From an uncultured Endozoicomonas sp. (GTDB lineage: Bacteria; Pseudomonadota; Gammaproteobacteria; Pseudomonadales; Endozoicomonadaceae): a DNA stretch of 64,000 bases. A program made the position numbers and the translations under genes. Shown here one piece after another: positions 1 through 8,554 of this stretch; the first letter of the stretch is position 1; each line of letters starts with the position of its first letter. Under the pieces are notes generated by a model. It ran no database searches and was not told the DNA's origin. It saw only the letters and a list, made by a program, of their open reading frames with translations. The stretch covers positions 1-64,000 of the forward strand of contig NZ_CANMAO010000004.1 of the NCBI RefSeq assembly GCF_947495845.1, in the 5' to 3' direction.

Positions 1-2
1 TA

Positions 3-377
3 TCAGAAATTGATCGCTGGTGCTTTTTTTCATTAAATCAGTTCATTTTTTACCCACAGATATCCCTGAAGAGCCAACTTTTAAACACGTTGAAAATCGA
101 TATGTTCGATGGCTGTAAAAGCAATAAAGACCGGACATCAATTTTTGAAGTAATGATGCAGACCATGTTAATTCAGGATCATGCCAGCAAAAATGGCTAC
201 AACCTTAAACAGAACGAACTGGTCCCAGAAAATTTTATGGTGCAGGCAGGTCACATAAAAATTCAGGAATTAAATACTGCCATACCAGGGTACAGAATTG
301 ACAAAACAACAGGAGAATCAATGGACAAAAACATCTATAAAGCATTGATTCGCAATAGTTTAAGCATTGGCTGGTAG
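3..377 (+). CDS. SopB/IpgD-like inositol phosphate phosphatase, C-terminal part (truncated by window edge)
   Basis: The reading frame is open to the left edge of the window, so this is the 3' end of a longer gene; TTG at 90 is only an internal codon. About 28 bases after that TTG the protein shows a CX5R phosphatase loop, CKSNKDRT, closely resembling the CKSGKDRTG loop of Salmonella SopB and Shigella IpgD. The tail (IKIQELNTAIPGYRI) resembles the SopB stretch just before its C-terminus, which has the same IQ-x2-NTG-x-PG pattern. Those proteins are type III effectors that dephosphorylate phosphoinositides in the host cell. In this copy the loop Gly is Asn and the Gly after the Thr is Ser, which may change activity. 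The N-terminal secretion and chaperone-binding region is outside the window. Family assignment is from remembered motifs only. Confidence 0.7.
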   Translation, partial: SEIDRWCFFSLNQFIFYPQISLKSQLLNTLKIDMFDGCKSNKDRTSIFEVMMQTMLIQDHASKNGYNLKQNELVPENFMVQAGHIKIQELNTAIPGYRIDKTTGESMDKNIYKALIRNSLSIGW

Positions 378-402
378 CCTCCCATCAAAACAACAAGGAG
401 GC
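377..402. terminator. Weak convergent hairpin between SopB-like gene and thyA
   Basis: GCCTCC at 377-382 pairs with GGAGGC at 397-402, between two convergent genes. The loop is long and there is no clean T-run on either side, so terminator function is only a possibility. Confidence 0.3.
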
Positions 403-426
403 CAAAATAAAGAGGCGATTGATTAA

Positions 427-1278
427 CTATACCGAAAATGGATAGGCAATCGGCTCATGATGCTGATAACCTTTAACCTCAAAATCATCCACTGTCACCC
501 AGCTCTCTATGTCTTCCAGAGACTTTATATCAGGATTTATACTGAATTGAGGCGATGGATAAGGCTCCCTTTTCAACTGAACTTCTTTCATTAACATCAG
601 CTGATCTTCATAAATATGCGCATTCACGATTTTATGGTACGCCTTACCAGGCTGGTGCCCGGTAATTTGCGCCATGATGGCAAGTAACGCATACACTTGA
701 ACCTGATTAAAGTTCAGCCCTAGAGGCACATCACAGGAGCGCTGATAAGACGTCAAATACAGTGTATCACCCAAAAGAGAGAAGGTATGGGTGTGCATAC
801 ATGGGCGCAAACACCCAAGGTCAAACTCGCCAGGATTGTAAAACGTCAATATCTCACCACGGTCGTCTATACCCTGACTCAGGTTATTGACGATTTTACG
901 TAACTGATCAACATGACCACCTTCCGGTTTTTGCCAGGCTCTCGCCTGTACTCCGTAAACACGCCCCATATCATCTTCACCTTTACGGTTCGGGTTCGCC
1001 AGCCAGCTGTCGTTTTCATTGGCATTAGCATTCCAGGTATTGCAACCGATAGCCCGGAATTGTTCAGCGCTGTCATAGCCCCGTAAATAGCCCAGAAGTT
1101 CTGCAATGGCTGCTTTCCAGAAGCTTTTCCTGGTTGTGATCAGAGGAAACTGATTGCCAGCCACATCGTATTCGAGGTCTGCATTCACTACTGTGAGGCA
1201 ACGCTTACCCGTTCTTTTATTTTCAATCCAGACACCGTCATCCACAATGCGCTGGCATAATTCCAGATACTGTTTCAT
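427..1278 (-). CDS. thyA: Thymidylate synthase
   Basis: Makes dTMP from dUMP with methylenetetrahydrofolate in the cytoplasm. The 283-residue protein is collinear with the longer Vibrio/Shewanella-type ThyA rather than the 264-residue E. coli form. The catalytic Cys is residue 160 in CLRPCMHTH, followed by the dUMP phosphate-binding RSCDVPLG (180-187) and the C-terminal PFSV that closes over the active site. The start ATG overlaps the lgt stop as ATGA, so the two genes are probably translationally coupled and co-transcribed from upstream of lgt, the same lgt-thyA pairing seen in many gammaproteobacteria. The active-site segment LRPC-x-HTH departs from the classical PPCH but is normal for this subgroup. 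Confidence 0.96.
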   Translation of the reverse strand: MKQYLELCQRIVDDGVWIENKRTGKRCLTVVNADLEYDVAGNQFPLITTRKSFWKAAIAELLGYLRGYDSAEQFRAIGCNTWNANANENDSWLANPNRKGEDDMGRVYGVQARAWQKPEGGHVDQLRKIVNNLSQGIDDRGEILTFYNPGEFDLGCLRPCMHTHTFSLLGDTLYLTSYQRSCDVPLGLNFNQVQVYALLAIMAQITGHQPGKAYHKIVNAHIYEDQLMLMKEVQLKREPYPSPQFSINPDIKSLEDIESWVTVDDFEVKGYQHHEPIAYPFSV

Positions 1279-2132
1279 TTTTTCTTCGATCCAGCCTTTG
1301 TCTGTTTTTTCAACCAGAGCGCATCATCGCTGTTCATACCATCCACCAGCGGATATTGTCGAGCGCCCCACACCATAAAGAAAATGCCCAATGCCACCAT
1401 CGGCAAAGACAACAACTGTCCCATAGTCAGCCAATCAAACGCGATAAAGCCTAACTGCGTATCCGGCTCGCGAACAAATTCAACAAGAATCCGAGCCAAT
1501 CCATAAATGAGCAGGAAGAGCCCTGAAACAGACATTCTTGGCCTTGGTTTTGCTGAAAACCACCAAAGGATAGAAAAAAGAACAATGCCTTCCAGGAAAA
1601 ATTGATAAAGCTGAGATGGATGCCTGGCCAACTGAGTCGGATCTGAAGGAAAAACCATAGCCCAGGAAACATCCGTCGCCCTTCCCCACAGCTCACCACC
1701 AATAAAGTTCCCAATGCGTCCTAAACCCAAGCCGAGGGGAACCAATGGCGCGATAAAGTCCGTCACCTGAAAGAAAGACTTCCCCTGTGAACGGCCATAA
1801 AGCCACATAGCCACTAAAACACCTAAGAGGCCGCCATGGAAAGACATTCCCCCATCCCAGACCTTTAACAGCCAGAGTGGGTCCCTGAGAAAATAATCAA
1901 AGTTATAAAACAGCACATAACCAGCGCGCCCACCGAGGACGACACCCACGGCACCATAAAATACCAGGTCACTCACCTGCTCAGGCTTCCACAAGCCATT
2001 GGAGGTTTTCGCTCGGTAGCTCCCCAGCCACAAGGCCATGGAAAACCCTGCCAGGTACATCAGACCATACCAGTGAACGCTCAGTGGCCCCAGACTAAAG
2101 GCAACAGGATCTATTTCGGGATAGGCAATCAC
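1275..2132 (-). CDS. lgt: Prolipoprotein diacylglyceryl transferase
   Basis: Inner-membrane enzyme that transfers diacylglycerol from phosphatidylglycerol to the lipobox Cys of prolipoproteins, the first step of lipoprotein maturation. The sequence shows several hydrophobic segments, the conserved SFHGG motif and the family signature [15 protein letters not shown] place the start at the GTG at 2132 ([15 protein letters not shown]), because the family normally begins with this segment and a GGA-containing stretch lies 8-11 bases upstream. An in-frame ATG at 2240 would add 36 residues unlike Lgt. The stop overlaps the thyA start by four bases. Confidence 0.93.
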   Translation of the reverse strand: MIAYPEIDPVAFSLGPLSVHWYGLMYLAGFSMALWLGSYRAKTSNGLWKPEQVSDLVFYGAVGVVLGGRAGYVLFYNFDYFLRDPLWLLKVWDGGMSFHGGLLGVLVAMWLYGRSQGKSFFQVTDFIAPLVPLGLGLGRIGNFIGGELWGRATDVSWAMVFPSDPTQLARHPSQLYQFFLEGIVLFSILWWFSAKPRPRMSVSGLFLLIYGLARILVEFVREPDTQLGFIAFDWLTMGQLLSLPMVALGIFFMVWGARQYPLVDGMNSDDALWLKKQTKAGSKKK

Positions 2133-2351
2133 AAACCGGTTCCAGCAATCATTTGAGTAGTGCTCCAGTGTAACAAGGTATCCGCCCGAGGAGCCAGTAA
2201 ACAGGTGGCACCCTGAATTCAACAGCTGGCACCTGGCCATTTGCCGGAACCGGAATCAACGGCTTAATTGGTGAGGACACAGGAAATAAACCATTAAAAA
2301 ATAAGCTGTTATTTTGACGTTTATCGGTATTTTGCAGTTACAGAGGATGTT

Positions 2352-3722
2352 ATGCGTCGATTATTTATCGCCTTTATCGCAGTGGTGTATTCACTGCTCA
2401 GCCAGGCCAGTCAGGAATCCGAAAGGAAAGAAGCTCTTCAATGGTTATCTGAGCTTCCGGAGCACGGCATTGATGTTCAGCCAAAGCATTGGCAACTGAT
2501 TGGTAACACCCCTACCAAAGACCAAATTCGTGAAGTGGTGAATCTTTACACTTGGTATATGGATGCCGGTATTCTTAACCGGCATTACTATCAGCCGGGA
2601 TGGACCATCAAAGACGTGGCTACCACCCCAACATATTCAGGCCTTACTCCACCTCTGGATCGTATCAGCCCGGATATCCCTGAATACAAACATCTGATCA
2701 AAGCGCTTAAACAATTACGCAACTGGAAAAGAAACGCCTACAGCCTATTTCCTAACGACTTCATACTGTTCGATGGCGACAGTCACTCAAGCATCAAGTT
2801 GCTTAATCAATGGCTGGAAAATCTGGATCTCGCGGATGATTTGCCAGACGACGTTTACACTCAGGTTCATAAAGATGTACTCACGGAAGTTCAGCTAAGG
2901 TTCAAATTGGTTCCCGATGGACGTCTGGGCAATATGACCCGGCAGGCACTGTTATCTATTACTAATGAACGCATCAGAACGGTAAAAGCCAATATGGAAC
3001 GTTTACGCTGGCTACCCAGAACGCTTCCATACCCAAGAGTCTGGGTTGATATTGCCGGCTACACAACCCGCTATCAACGCAACCCTAAAGACAGCACCAC
3101 TCACAAAATCATTATTGGTGTCCCCCACAAGCAAAGTCCCATTTTGCAAAGTGAGATTGAAAAGATAACCATCAACCCAACCTGGAAAGTCCCTCACAGC
3201 ATCGCCAAGAGCCTACTTAAGAAAGAAAAGCAAAATCCGGGTTTTTTTCTAAGGGAAAAATTCAAGGTATACAAAAGCTGGGATGACAACAGTCCGGAAA
3301 TTGCTCCAGACTCAGTAAACTGGAAAGCGGTAACCCCCAAATCTTTCACTTATCGACTTGAGCAACAACCGGGTGAACTTAACCGCCTAGGGCAGTTTAA
3401 GCTGGGCTTTAAAAACAGCTTTGGTGTTTATTTACACGACACTGACAAGCCTGAATTATTTGAAAAAGAGCGAAGAGCATTTAGCTCAGGGTGTATCAGA
3501 GTTCATCATGTCAAGGCTCTGGTTGAAACCATTGCTAAAGAACAAGGGCTCGCCAGTGAATTGAAGGCAGCCTTAAACGGTAACTATTCCGATACGCTTG
3601 AGCTCAAGAAAAAAATACCGGTCTACACCGTGTACTTTACCGCCTGGCCCGATAAGAATGGCCGCGTGCGCTTCCGGGACGATATCTATCAACTGGATAA
3701 CGCCTTGATCAGCGAATTTTAG
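2352..3722 (+). CDS. L,D-transpeptidase, YcbB/LdtD type, exported
   Basis: Predicted periplasmic enzyme forming 3-3 cross-links in peptidoglycan. An N-terminal signal peptide (MRRLFIAFIAVVYSLLSQA) is followed by a helical region, a remnant of a peptidoglycan-binding domain (DGRLGNMTRQAL) and a YkuD catalytic domain with HDTDKPELF and the active-site SSGCIRVHH, in which Cys381 is the nucleophile. At 456 residues it is shorter than E. coli LdtD (about 615). A good ribosome binding site (AGAGGA) lies 6 bases before the ATG. It stands alone, convergent with the TauE/SafE gene. Class is certain from the catalytic motif; the exact paralogue is not. Confidence 0.88.
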   Translation: MRRLFIAFIAVVYSLLSQASQESERKEALQWLSELPEHGIDVQPKHWQLIGNTPTKDQIREVVNLYTWYMDAGILNRHYYQPGWTIKDVATTPTYSGLTPPLDRISPDIPEYKHLIKALKQLRNWKRNAYSLFPNDFILFDGDSHSSIKLLNQWLENLDLADDLPDDVYTQVHKDVLTEVQLRFKLVPDGRLGNMTRQALLSITNERIRTVKANMERLRWLPRTLPYPRVWVDIAGYTTRYQRNPKDSTTHKIIIGVPHKQSPILQSEIEKITINPTWKVPHSIAKSLLKKEKQNPGFFLREKFKVYKSWDDNSPEIAPDSVNWKAVTPKSFTYRLEQQPGELNRLGQFKLGFKNSFGVYLHDTDKPELFEKERRAFSSGCIRVHHVKALVETIAKEQGLASELKAALNGNYSDTLELKKKIPVYTVYFTAWPDKNGRVRFRDDIYQLDNALISEF

Positions 3723-3733
3723 CTGGCTATTTT

Positions 3734-4516
3734 TTAGATAACCAACTGTACTCCAACAACCACCAAAAGAATGGCAAACAGTTTCTGCAGTTTTTCTGCG
3801 GGTAAATTATGAGCCAATCGAGCACCTAATCTCGCAAGAAATACACTGGTGACTACAATACCGATAAAAGCTGGCCAATAAACGTACCCTGTCGTCATGT
3901 CAGGCAGTTGTTGATTTCCCATTCCCAATATCATGTTTGATGCAGAGCCCATCACGGCAATCGGAAGCCCGCAAGCAGCTGATGTTGCAACGGCTTTTTG
4001 CATGGTCAGACCAATCCGACGCAAAAACGGTACGGACAATGTCCCTCCGCCAATTCCGAACATACTGGAAATACCGCCAATCACAACACCTGCAATCACG
4101 AGAAGTGGCTTACCGGGAAACCTGCCACCTTCACGAACCTTAAAGCCGAACCACATTTTTGCAGACACACCGATCGCAAAAATACCAAACAGTGTTTGGA
4201 GAAAGTGCCCGCTCAGATTTACCGCCGTATAAGCACCTAAAAAAGCACCCATTAAAATACCAACACTGACTATTGAGAATAGCTTCCACTGCACCGCATG
4301 TTCTTCCTGATGCGCTTTAATTGAACTCAGTGACGTCACAATCATTGCGGCCAAAGAAGTACCAACCGCCATATGAGTCAGCACTTCGGGTGCAAACCCC
4401 TGCAGTTTGAAACTATAAATCAGAGCAGGCACGATAATCAGACCACCACCGACTCCAAACAATCCAGCAGTTAACCCTGCGCTGGCACCCAGCAGGAGAT
4501 AAAGAAGAATAAGCAT
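3734..4516 (-). CDS. TauE/SafE family sulfite/anion exporter-like permease
   Basis: A 260-residue integral membrane protein with the two-fold repeated architecture of the TauE/SafE (UPF0721) family: Gly-rich entry loops occur in both halves (AGLFGVGGGLIIVPAL near the N-terminus, SSMFGIGGGTLSVPFL in the middle). Members export sulfite, sulfoacetate or other small organic anions across the inner membrane. No neighbouring gene gives a substrate, so it should be read as a permease of unknown specificity. The gene ends only 11 bases from the convergent L,D-transpeptidase stop. Confidence 0.85.
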   Translation of the reverse strand: MLILLYLLLGASAGLTAGLFGVGGGLIIVPALIYSFKLQGFAPEVLTHMAVGTSLAAMIVTSLSSIKAHQEEHAVQWKLFSIVSVGILMGAFLGAYTAVNLSGHFLQTLFGIFAIGVSAKMWFGFKVREGGRFPGKPLLVIAGVVIGGISSMFGIGGGTLSVPFLRRIGLTMQKAVATSAACGLPIAVMGSASNMILGMGNQQLPDMTTGYVYWPAFIGIVVTSVFLARLGARLAHNLPAEKLQKLFAILLVVVGVQLVI

Positions 4517-4668
4517 GCAAGTGAACCTATCAATAACAATAATTTGTCGTTTTTTTAACCTGTACTATTATGGATGAATAGTATTAATCAACTGAAAAGA
4601 AATCACTGGTCATTATTTTAGATAATCTAACCACCAAAGTGCTGTTCTAGCTTTTTTAAGGTGTCGTG

Positions 4669-4950
4669 ATGCAATCAAAGACTCTAGATACAGAAGAGTT
4701 AGCAATATACTTCTCCAAATACATCGAGTCCCATATTTCACAAAAAATTCTGGAAGAAGCTACTTATTTGAATATCGACTTGGAGCACATACTTGAAGAG
4801 TGCCTAGCCAAGCAAATTAATGAGACAGAAGTGGTTCAGAAAATAACCAACGCCTGTGAGTTGAAGAGACAAATAATTTATAACAACCTGATTGATAACT
4901 ATCAAATAATACCAGTAGGAATCAGAGACTGCTACAAGAAAAGCATGTAA
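4669..4950 (+). CDS. Small hypothetical protein (93 aa)
   Basis: Not recognised. The predicted product is mostly alpha-helical and charged, without signal peptide or membrane segment; the middle holds an acidic helix around LEHILEECLAKQINETEVV. The ATG at 4669 is preferred over the overlapping GTG at 4666 because AAGG lies eight bases upstream. It stands alone between the TauE/SafE gene (divergent) and prkA, about 200 bases upstream of the latter. It could be a lineage-specific regulator or a small effector, but nothing in the sequence decides. Confidence 0.55.
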   Translation: MQSKTLDTEELAIYFSKYIESHISQKILEEATYLNIDLEHILEECLAKQINETEVVQKITNACELKRQIIYNNLIDNYQIIPVGIRDCYKKSM

Positions 4951-5152
4951 ATTTTGGAAAATAAAATCAATCCAATCCGCCACTTTTCACACCTACATCT
5001 TTATCTCTTTTTGTCTATAGACTTTTGCTATCAAAGTGTTCTATAAGTATTTTAAGCATGCATATTTATAGACCGACCGTCGTTCAATAATTCCGCCCTT
5101 CAAGGGTGATGTGTATGCCAACTCCGATTTACCGGCTAGGTGGGAGATAAAC

Positions 5153-7075
5153 ATGTCAATATTTGCACAATATCAGAAGAGATATGAAGCCGTTCAACAA
5201 GAAGAGATGAGCCTCAAGGAGTACCTGGAACTCTGCAAAACCGATCCCGGGGCCTATGCCAATGCCGCAGAACGGATGCTGCAGGCCATCGGTGAACCGG
5301 AAGTCGTTGATACAGCGCGCGATCCACGATTAAGTCGGATCTTTTCTAACAAATTGATTAAACAATACCCGACGTTTAAAGACTTCTACGGCATGGAAGA
5401 AGCCATCGAACAGATAGTTTCTTATTTTAAACACGCAGCCCAAGGGCTGGAAGAAAAGAAACAGATTCTCTATCTGTTAGGCCCTGTGGGTGGTGGTAAA
5501 TCTTCACTGGCTGAAAAATTAAAACAATTGATGGAGCGTGTGCCTTTTTATGCCATTAAAGGTTCGCCCGTTTTTGAATCACCCCTTGGGTTATTCAACC
5601 CCGATGAAGATGCAGGCATTCTGAAAGAAGAATACGGGATTCCAAGTCGCTATCTGAAATACATCATGTCGCCCTGGGCGGTTAAACGACTCAATGAGTT
5701 TGGTGGTGATATTTCGCAATTCCGCGTGGTCAAACTTTACCCTAGCCAATTGAATCAAGTGGCTGTCGCCAAAACAGAACCTGGCGATGAAAACAACCAG
5801 GATATTTCCAGTCTGGTAGGTAAAGTCGATATCCGTCAGTTGGAAGAATATTCTCAGGACGACCCAGATGCTTACAGCTTCTCTGGTGCACTCTGTCGTG
5901 CAAACCAGGGCATTATGGAATTTGTTGAGATGTTCAAGGCACCTGTAAAAGTGCTGCATCCATTACTGACCGCAACCCAGGAAGGCAACTACAACAGCAC
6001 CGAAGGCCTGGGCGCAATTCCCTTTGAAGGTGTTCTGCTGGCACACTCTAACGAATCCGAGTGGCAAACCTTCCGTAACAACAAGACCAACGAAGCCTTT
6101 ATTGACCGGGTAAACATCGTCAAGGTGCCTTACTGCGTTCGTGTCAGTGAAGAGGTGCATATCTATGAGAAGTTGCTGGAACACAGCTCTCTGAAAGATG
6201 CGCCTTGTGCACCGGACACGCTGAAGATGCTGGCTCAATTTACGACACTGTCTCGTATCAAAGACCCGGACAATTCTTCCGTCTACTCCAAGATGCGTGT
6301 GTACAACGGTGAAAACCTGAAGGACACCGATCCAAACGCTAAGCCTTTGCAGGAATACAGAGACATGGCGGGTGTTGATGAAGGCATGAACGGTCTTTCT
6401 ACCCGTTTTGCCTTCAAGATTCTGTCCAAGGTCTTCAACTTCGATCCGACCGAAGTGGCTGCCAACCCGGTTCACCTACTTTATGTTTTGGAACAGCAGA
6501 TTGAACAGCATCAGTTCCCGGAAGAGATCAACGATAGGTATCTGTCGTTTATTAAAGAATACCTGACGCCCAAGTACATTGAGTTCCTGGGCAAAGAGAT
6601 TCAGACCGCTTATCTGGAGTCTTACTCTGAATACGGCCAGAACATCTTTGACCGTTACATCACCTATGCGGATTTCTGGATTCAGGATCAGGAATACCGT
6701 GATCCGGATACCGGCCACATTCTGGATCGTTCTGCACTCAGCGAAGAACTTGAGAAGATTGAGAAGCCTGCGGGCATTGCCAATCCTAAGGACTTCCGAA
6801 ATGAAGTGGTGAATTTTGTCCTCAGAGCAAGAGCCAACCACGACGGTATGAACCCAAGCTGGCTCAGCTACGAGAAGATGCGTTCTGTCATTGAGAAGAA
6901 GATGTTCTCCAATACAGAAGATCTGCTGCCCGTTATCTCCTTCAATGCGAAGGGCTCGCAGGATGACCAGCGCAAACATGCGGACTTTGTCTCCCGAATG
7001 GTTGCCCACGGTTATACCGAAAAACAGGTTCGCCTGTTGTCAGAGTGGTATATCCGGGTTCGCAAATCCCAGTAA
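5153..7075 (+). CDS. prkA: PrkA/YeaG family serine protein kinase
   Basis: A 640-residue AAA+ type kinase, the usual length of E. coli YeaG. The Walker A motif GPVGGGKSS is at residues 110-118; the C-terminal kinase-like region carries the conserved PSWLSYEKMRSVIEKKMF segment. In enterobacteria yeaG and yeaH are induced together under starvation and general stress. The ATG at 5153 is chosen because GGGAGAT stands 6-11 bases upstream; an earlier in-frame start at 5111 adds residues foreign to the family. It heads the prkA-yeaH-spoVR cluster; the spacer to yeaH carries a family B inverted-repeat element. Confidence 0.95.
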   Translation: MSIFAQYQKRYEAVQQEEMSLKEYLELCKTDPGAYANAAERMLQAIGEPEVVDTARDPRLSRIFSNKLIKQYPTFKDFYGMEEAIEQIVSYFKHAAQGLEEKKQILYLLGPVGGGKSSLAEKLKQLMERVPFYAIKGSPVFESPLGLFNPDEDAGILKEEYGIPSRYLKYIMSPWAVKRLNEFGGDISQFRVVKLYPSQLNQVAVAKTEPGDENNQDISSLVGKVDIRQLEEYSQDDPDAYSFSGALCRANQGIMEFVEMFKAPVKVLHPLLTATQEGNYNSTEGLGAIPFEGVLLAHSNESEWQTFRNNKTNEAFIDRVNIVKVPYCVRVSEEVHIYEKLLEHSSLKDAPCAPDTLKMLAQFTTLSRIKDPDNSSVYSKMRVYNGENLKDTDPNAKPLQEYRDMAGVDEGMNGLSTRFAFKILSKVFNFDPTEVAANPVHLLYVLEQQIEQHQFPEEINDRYLSFIKEYLTPKYIEFLGKEIQTAYLESYSEYGQNIFDRYITYADFWIQDQEYRDPDTGHILDRSALSEELEKIEKPAGIANPKDFRNEVVNFVLRARANHDGMNPSWLSYEKMRSVIEKKMFSNTEDLLPVISFNAKGSQDDQRKHADFVSRMVAHGYTEKQVRLLSEWYIRVRKSQ

Positions 7076-7112
7076 CTATTGATCCCGCCCATTGATTTGG
7101 GCGGTGCGATCC

Positions 7113-7237
7113 ATACCCAAAGAGTTTGGAGTTGCTACGCGGCAGCAAACGAACGAAGCCCGGGAGCTTAGATCAACTAAGTGACCGGGGTGAGAGAGAG
7201 CAGCTAACAAAGTAGCAGCTTCAAAGACGACGGGTAT
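7113..7237. repeat. Family B inverted-repeat element, copy 1 (between prkA and yeaH)
   Basis: Bounded by ATACCC and GGGTAT. The inside contains GTTGCTAC near the left end and GTAGCAGCTTCAAAG near the right end as imperfect inverted arms. It matches, in opposite orientation, the elements at 26633-26774 and 45072-45197, but is more diverged. It carries no credible gene. It lies inside what should be a single transcription unit. Confidence 0.75.
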
Positions 7238-7264
7238 AAACAATAATTATCGGGAGAGCGTCTT

Positions 7265-8554
7265 ATGAGCATCATAATCGACCGACGCCTCAACGGAAAA
7301 AAGAAGAGCACTGTCAACCGACAGCGTTTTCTGAGGCGATATCGCGGTCTGGTAAAAGAAGCAGTACAGGATGCTGTGGATCAGCGCTCCATTACCGACG
7401 TTGATAGTGGCAGCAACATTACCATTCCCAAGAAAGACCTTAGTGAGCCTTTCTTCCATCATGGTCAGGGTGGTCACCACGGCCATGTGCATCCGGGAAA
7501 TAAAGAGTTTAATTCCGGTGATCGTATTCAGCGCCCACCCGGTGGCGGTGGTCAGGGCACCGGTGATGGCGACGCCAGCAACAGCGGCGAAGGTGCCGAT
7601 GATTTTGCCTTCCAGATCAATCGGGATGAATTCCTTGAATACCTGTTTGATGACCTGGAACTGCCAAACCTGGTTCGTAAAGAGCTGAAAGACAGCACAG
7701 ATTACAAACTAAAAAGAGCGGGTTTCACTACTGCCGGCTCTCCAGATCGGCTCAATGTTATCCGTTCATTGAAAGCGGCTCATGCTCGCCGTATTGCGCT
7801 TTCAGGCAAAGATCGAAAAATCGTACGACAACTGAAGCGTGAACTGCGGGAAATGGAAGTCAATCCTGAGGAACTGGACCAGCAACGGGCCAGAGTGATT
7901 CGGGAAGAGATTACGGTTCTCAACAAAAAGTTGAAGCGCACACCTTTTATTGATGATTTCGATCTGCGTTTCAACAACATGGCGAAAGTGCCACAACCTT
8001 CCAGTAAAGCCGTGATGTTTTGCGTCATGGATGTTTCCGGCTCCATGACCCGGGACATCAAAGACATGGCCAAGCGCTTCTTTTTGCTGCTTTACCTGTT
8101 TCTGGAAAGAAACTACGAAGCCGTGGAAGTGGTGTTTATACGACACCACAGTGAAGCCCGTGAATGCGATGAGCAGGACTTTTTCTACGCCCGGGAAACC
8201 GGCGGCACCGTGGTATCTACCGCACTGAAACTGACCGATGAAATCATCCGTGAACGCTTCCCCACCAATGAGTGGAACATCTATATCGCCCAGGCTTCTG
8301 ATGGCGATAACTGGGAAGCCGACTCCAGCAAATGTCGCGACATTATTCTGGAAAAACTGTTGCCGGTTTGTCAGTACTATTCCTATGTGGAGATCACAGA
8401 CCGTCACCACCAGAATCTCTGGTATGAGTATAAAGATATAGAGCAGGCAAATTCGGGCCATTTTGCCATGCAGCAGATTCGGGGATACTCGGATATTTAC
8501 CCAACCTTCCGCCGTCTATTTGAGAAAAAGGAGGGAAGCCATGCTGGAAGCTAA
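7265..8554 (+). CDS. yeaH: YeaH/UPF0229 (DUF444) family protein with VWA-like domain
   Basis: Partner of the PrkA kinase in a conserved stress-induced gene pair. The 429-residue protein has a Gly/His-rich low-complexity stretch at about 64-110, a coiled-coil region around 180-225, and a von Willebrand A-like fold with the metal-binding DVSGSM at about 256-261. The ATG follows GGGAGAG. The stop overlaps the spoVR start by 14 bases, indicating translational coupling. The molecular role is not settled; the pairing with prkA and spoVR is the firm part. Confidence 0.93.
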   Translation: MSIIIDRRLNGKKKSTVNRQRFLRRYRGLVKEAVQDAVDQRSITDVDSGSNITIPKKDLSEPFFHHGQGGHHGHVHPGNKEFNSGDRIQRPPGGGGQGTGDGDASNSGEGADDFAFQINRDEFLEYLFDDLELPNLVRKELKDSTDYKLKRAGFTTAGSPDRLNVIRSLKAAHARRIALSGKDRKIVRQLKRELREMEVNPEELDQQRARVIREEITVLNKKLKRTPFIDDFDLRFNNMAKVPQPSSKAVMFCVMDVSGSMTRDIKDMAKRFFLLLYLFLERNYEAVEVVFIRHHSEARECDEQDFFYARETGGTVVSTALKLTDEIIRERFPTNEWNIYIAQASDGDNWEADSSKCRDIILEKLLPVCQYYSYVEITDRHHQNLWYEYKDIEQANSGHFAMQQIRGYSDIYPTFRRLFEKKEGSHAGS

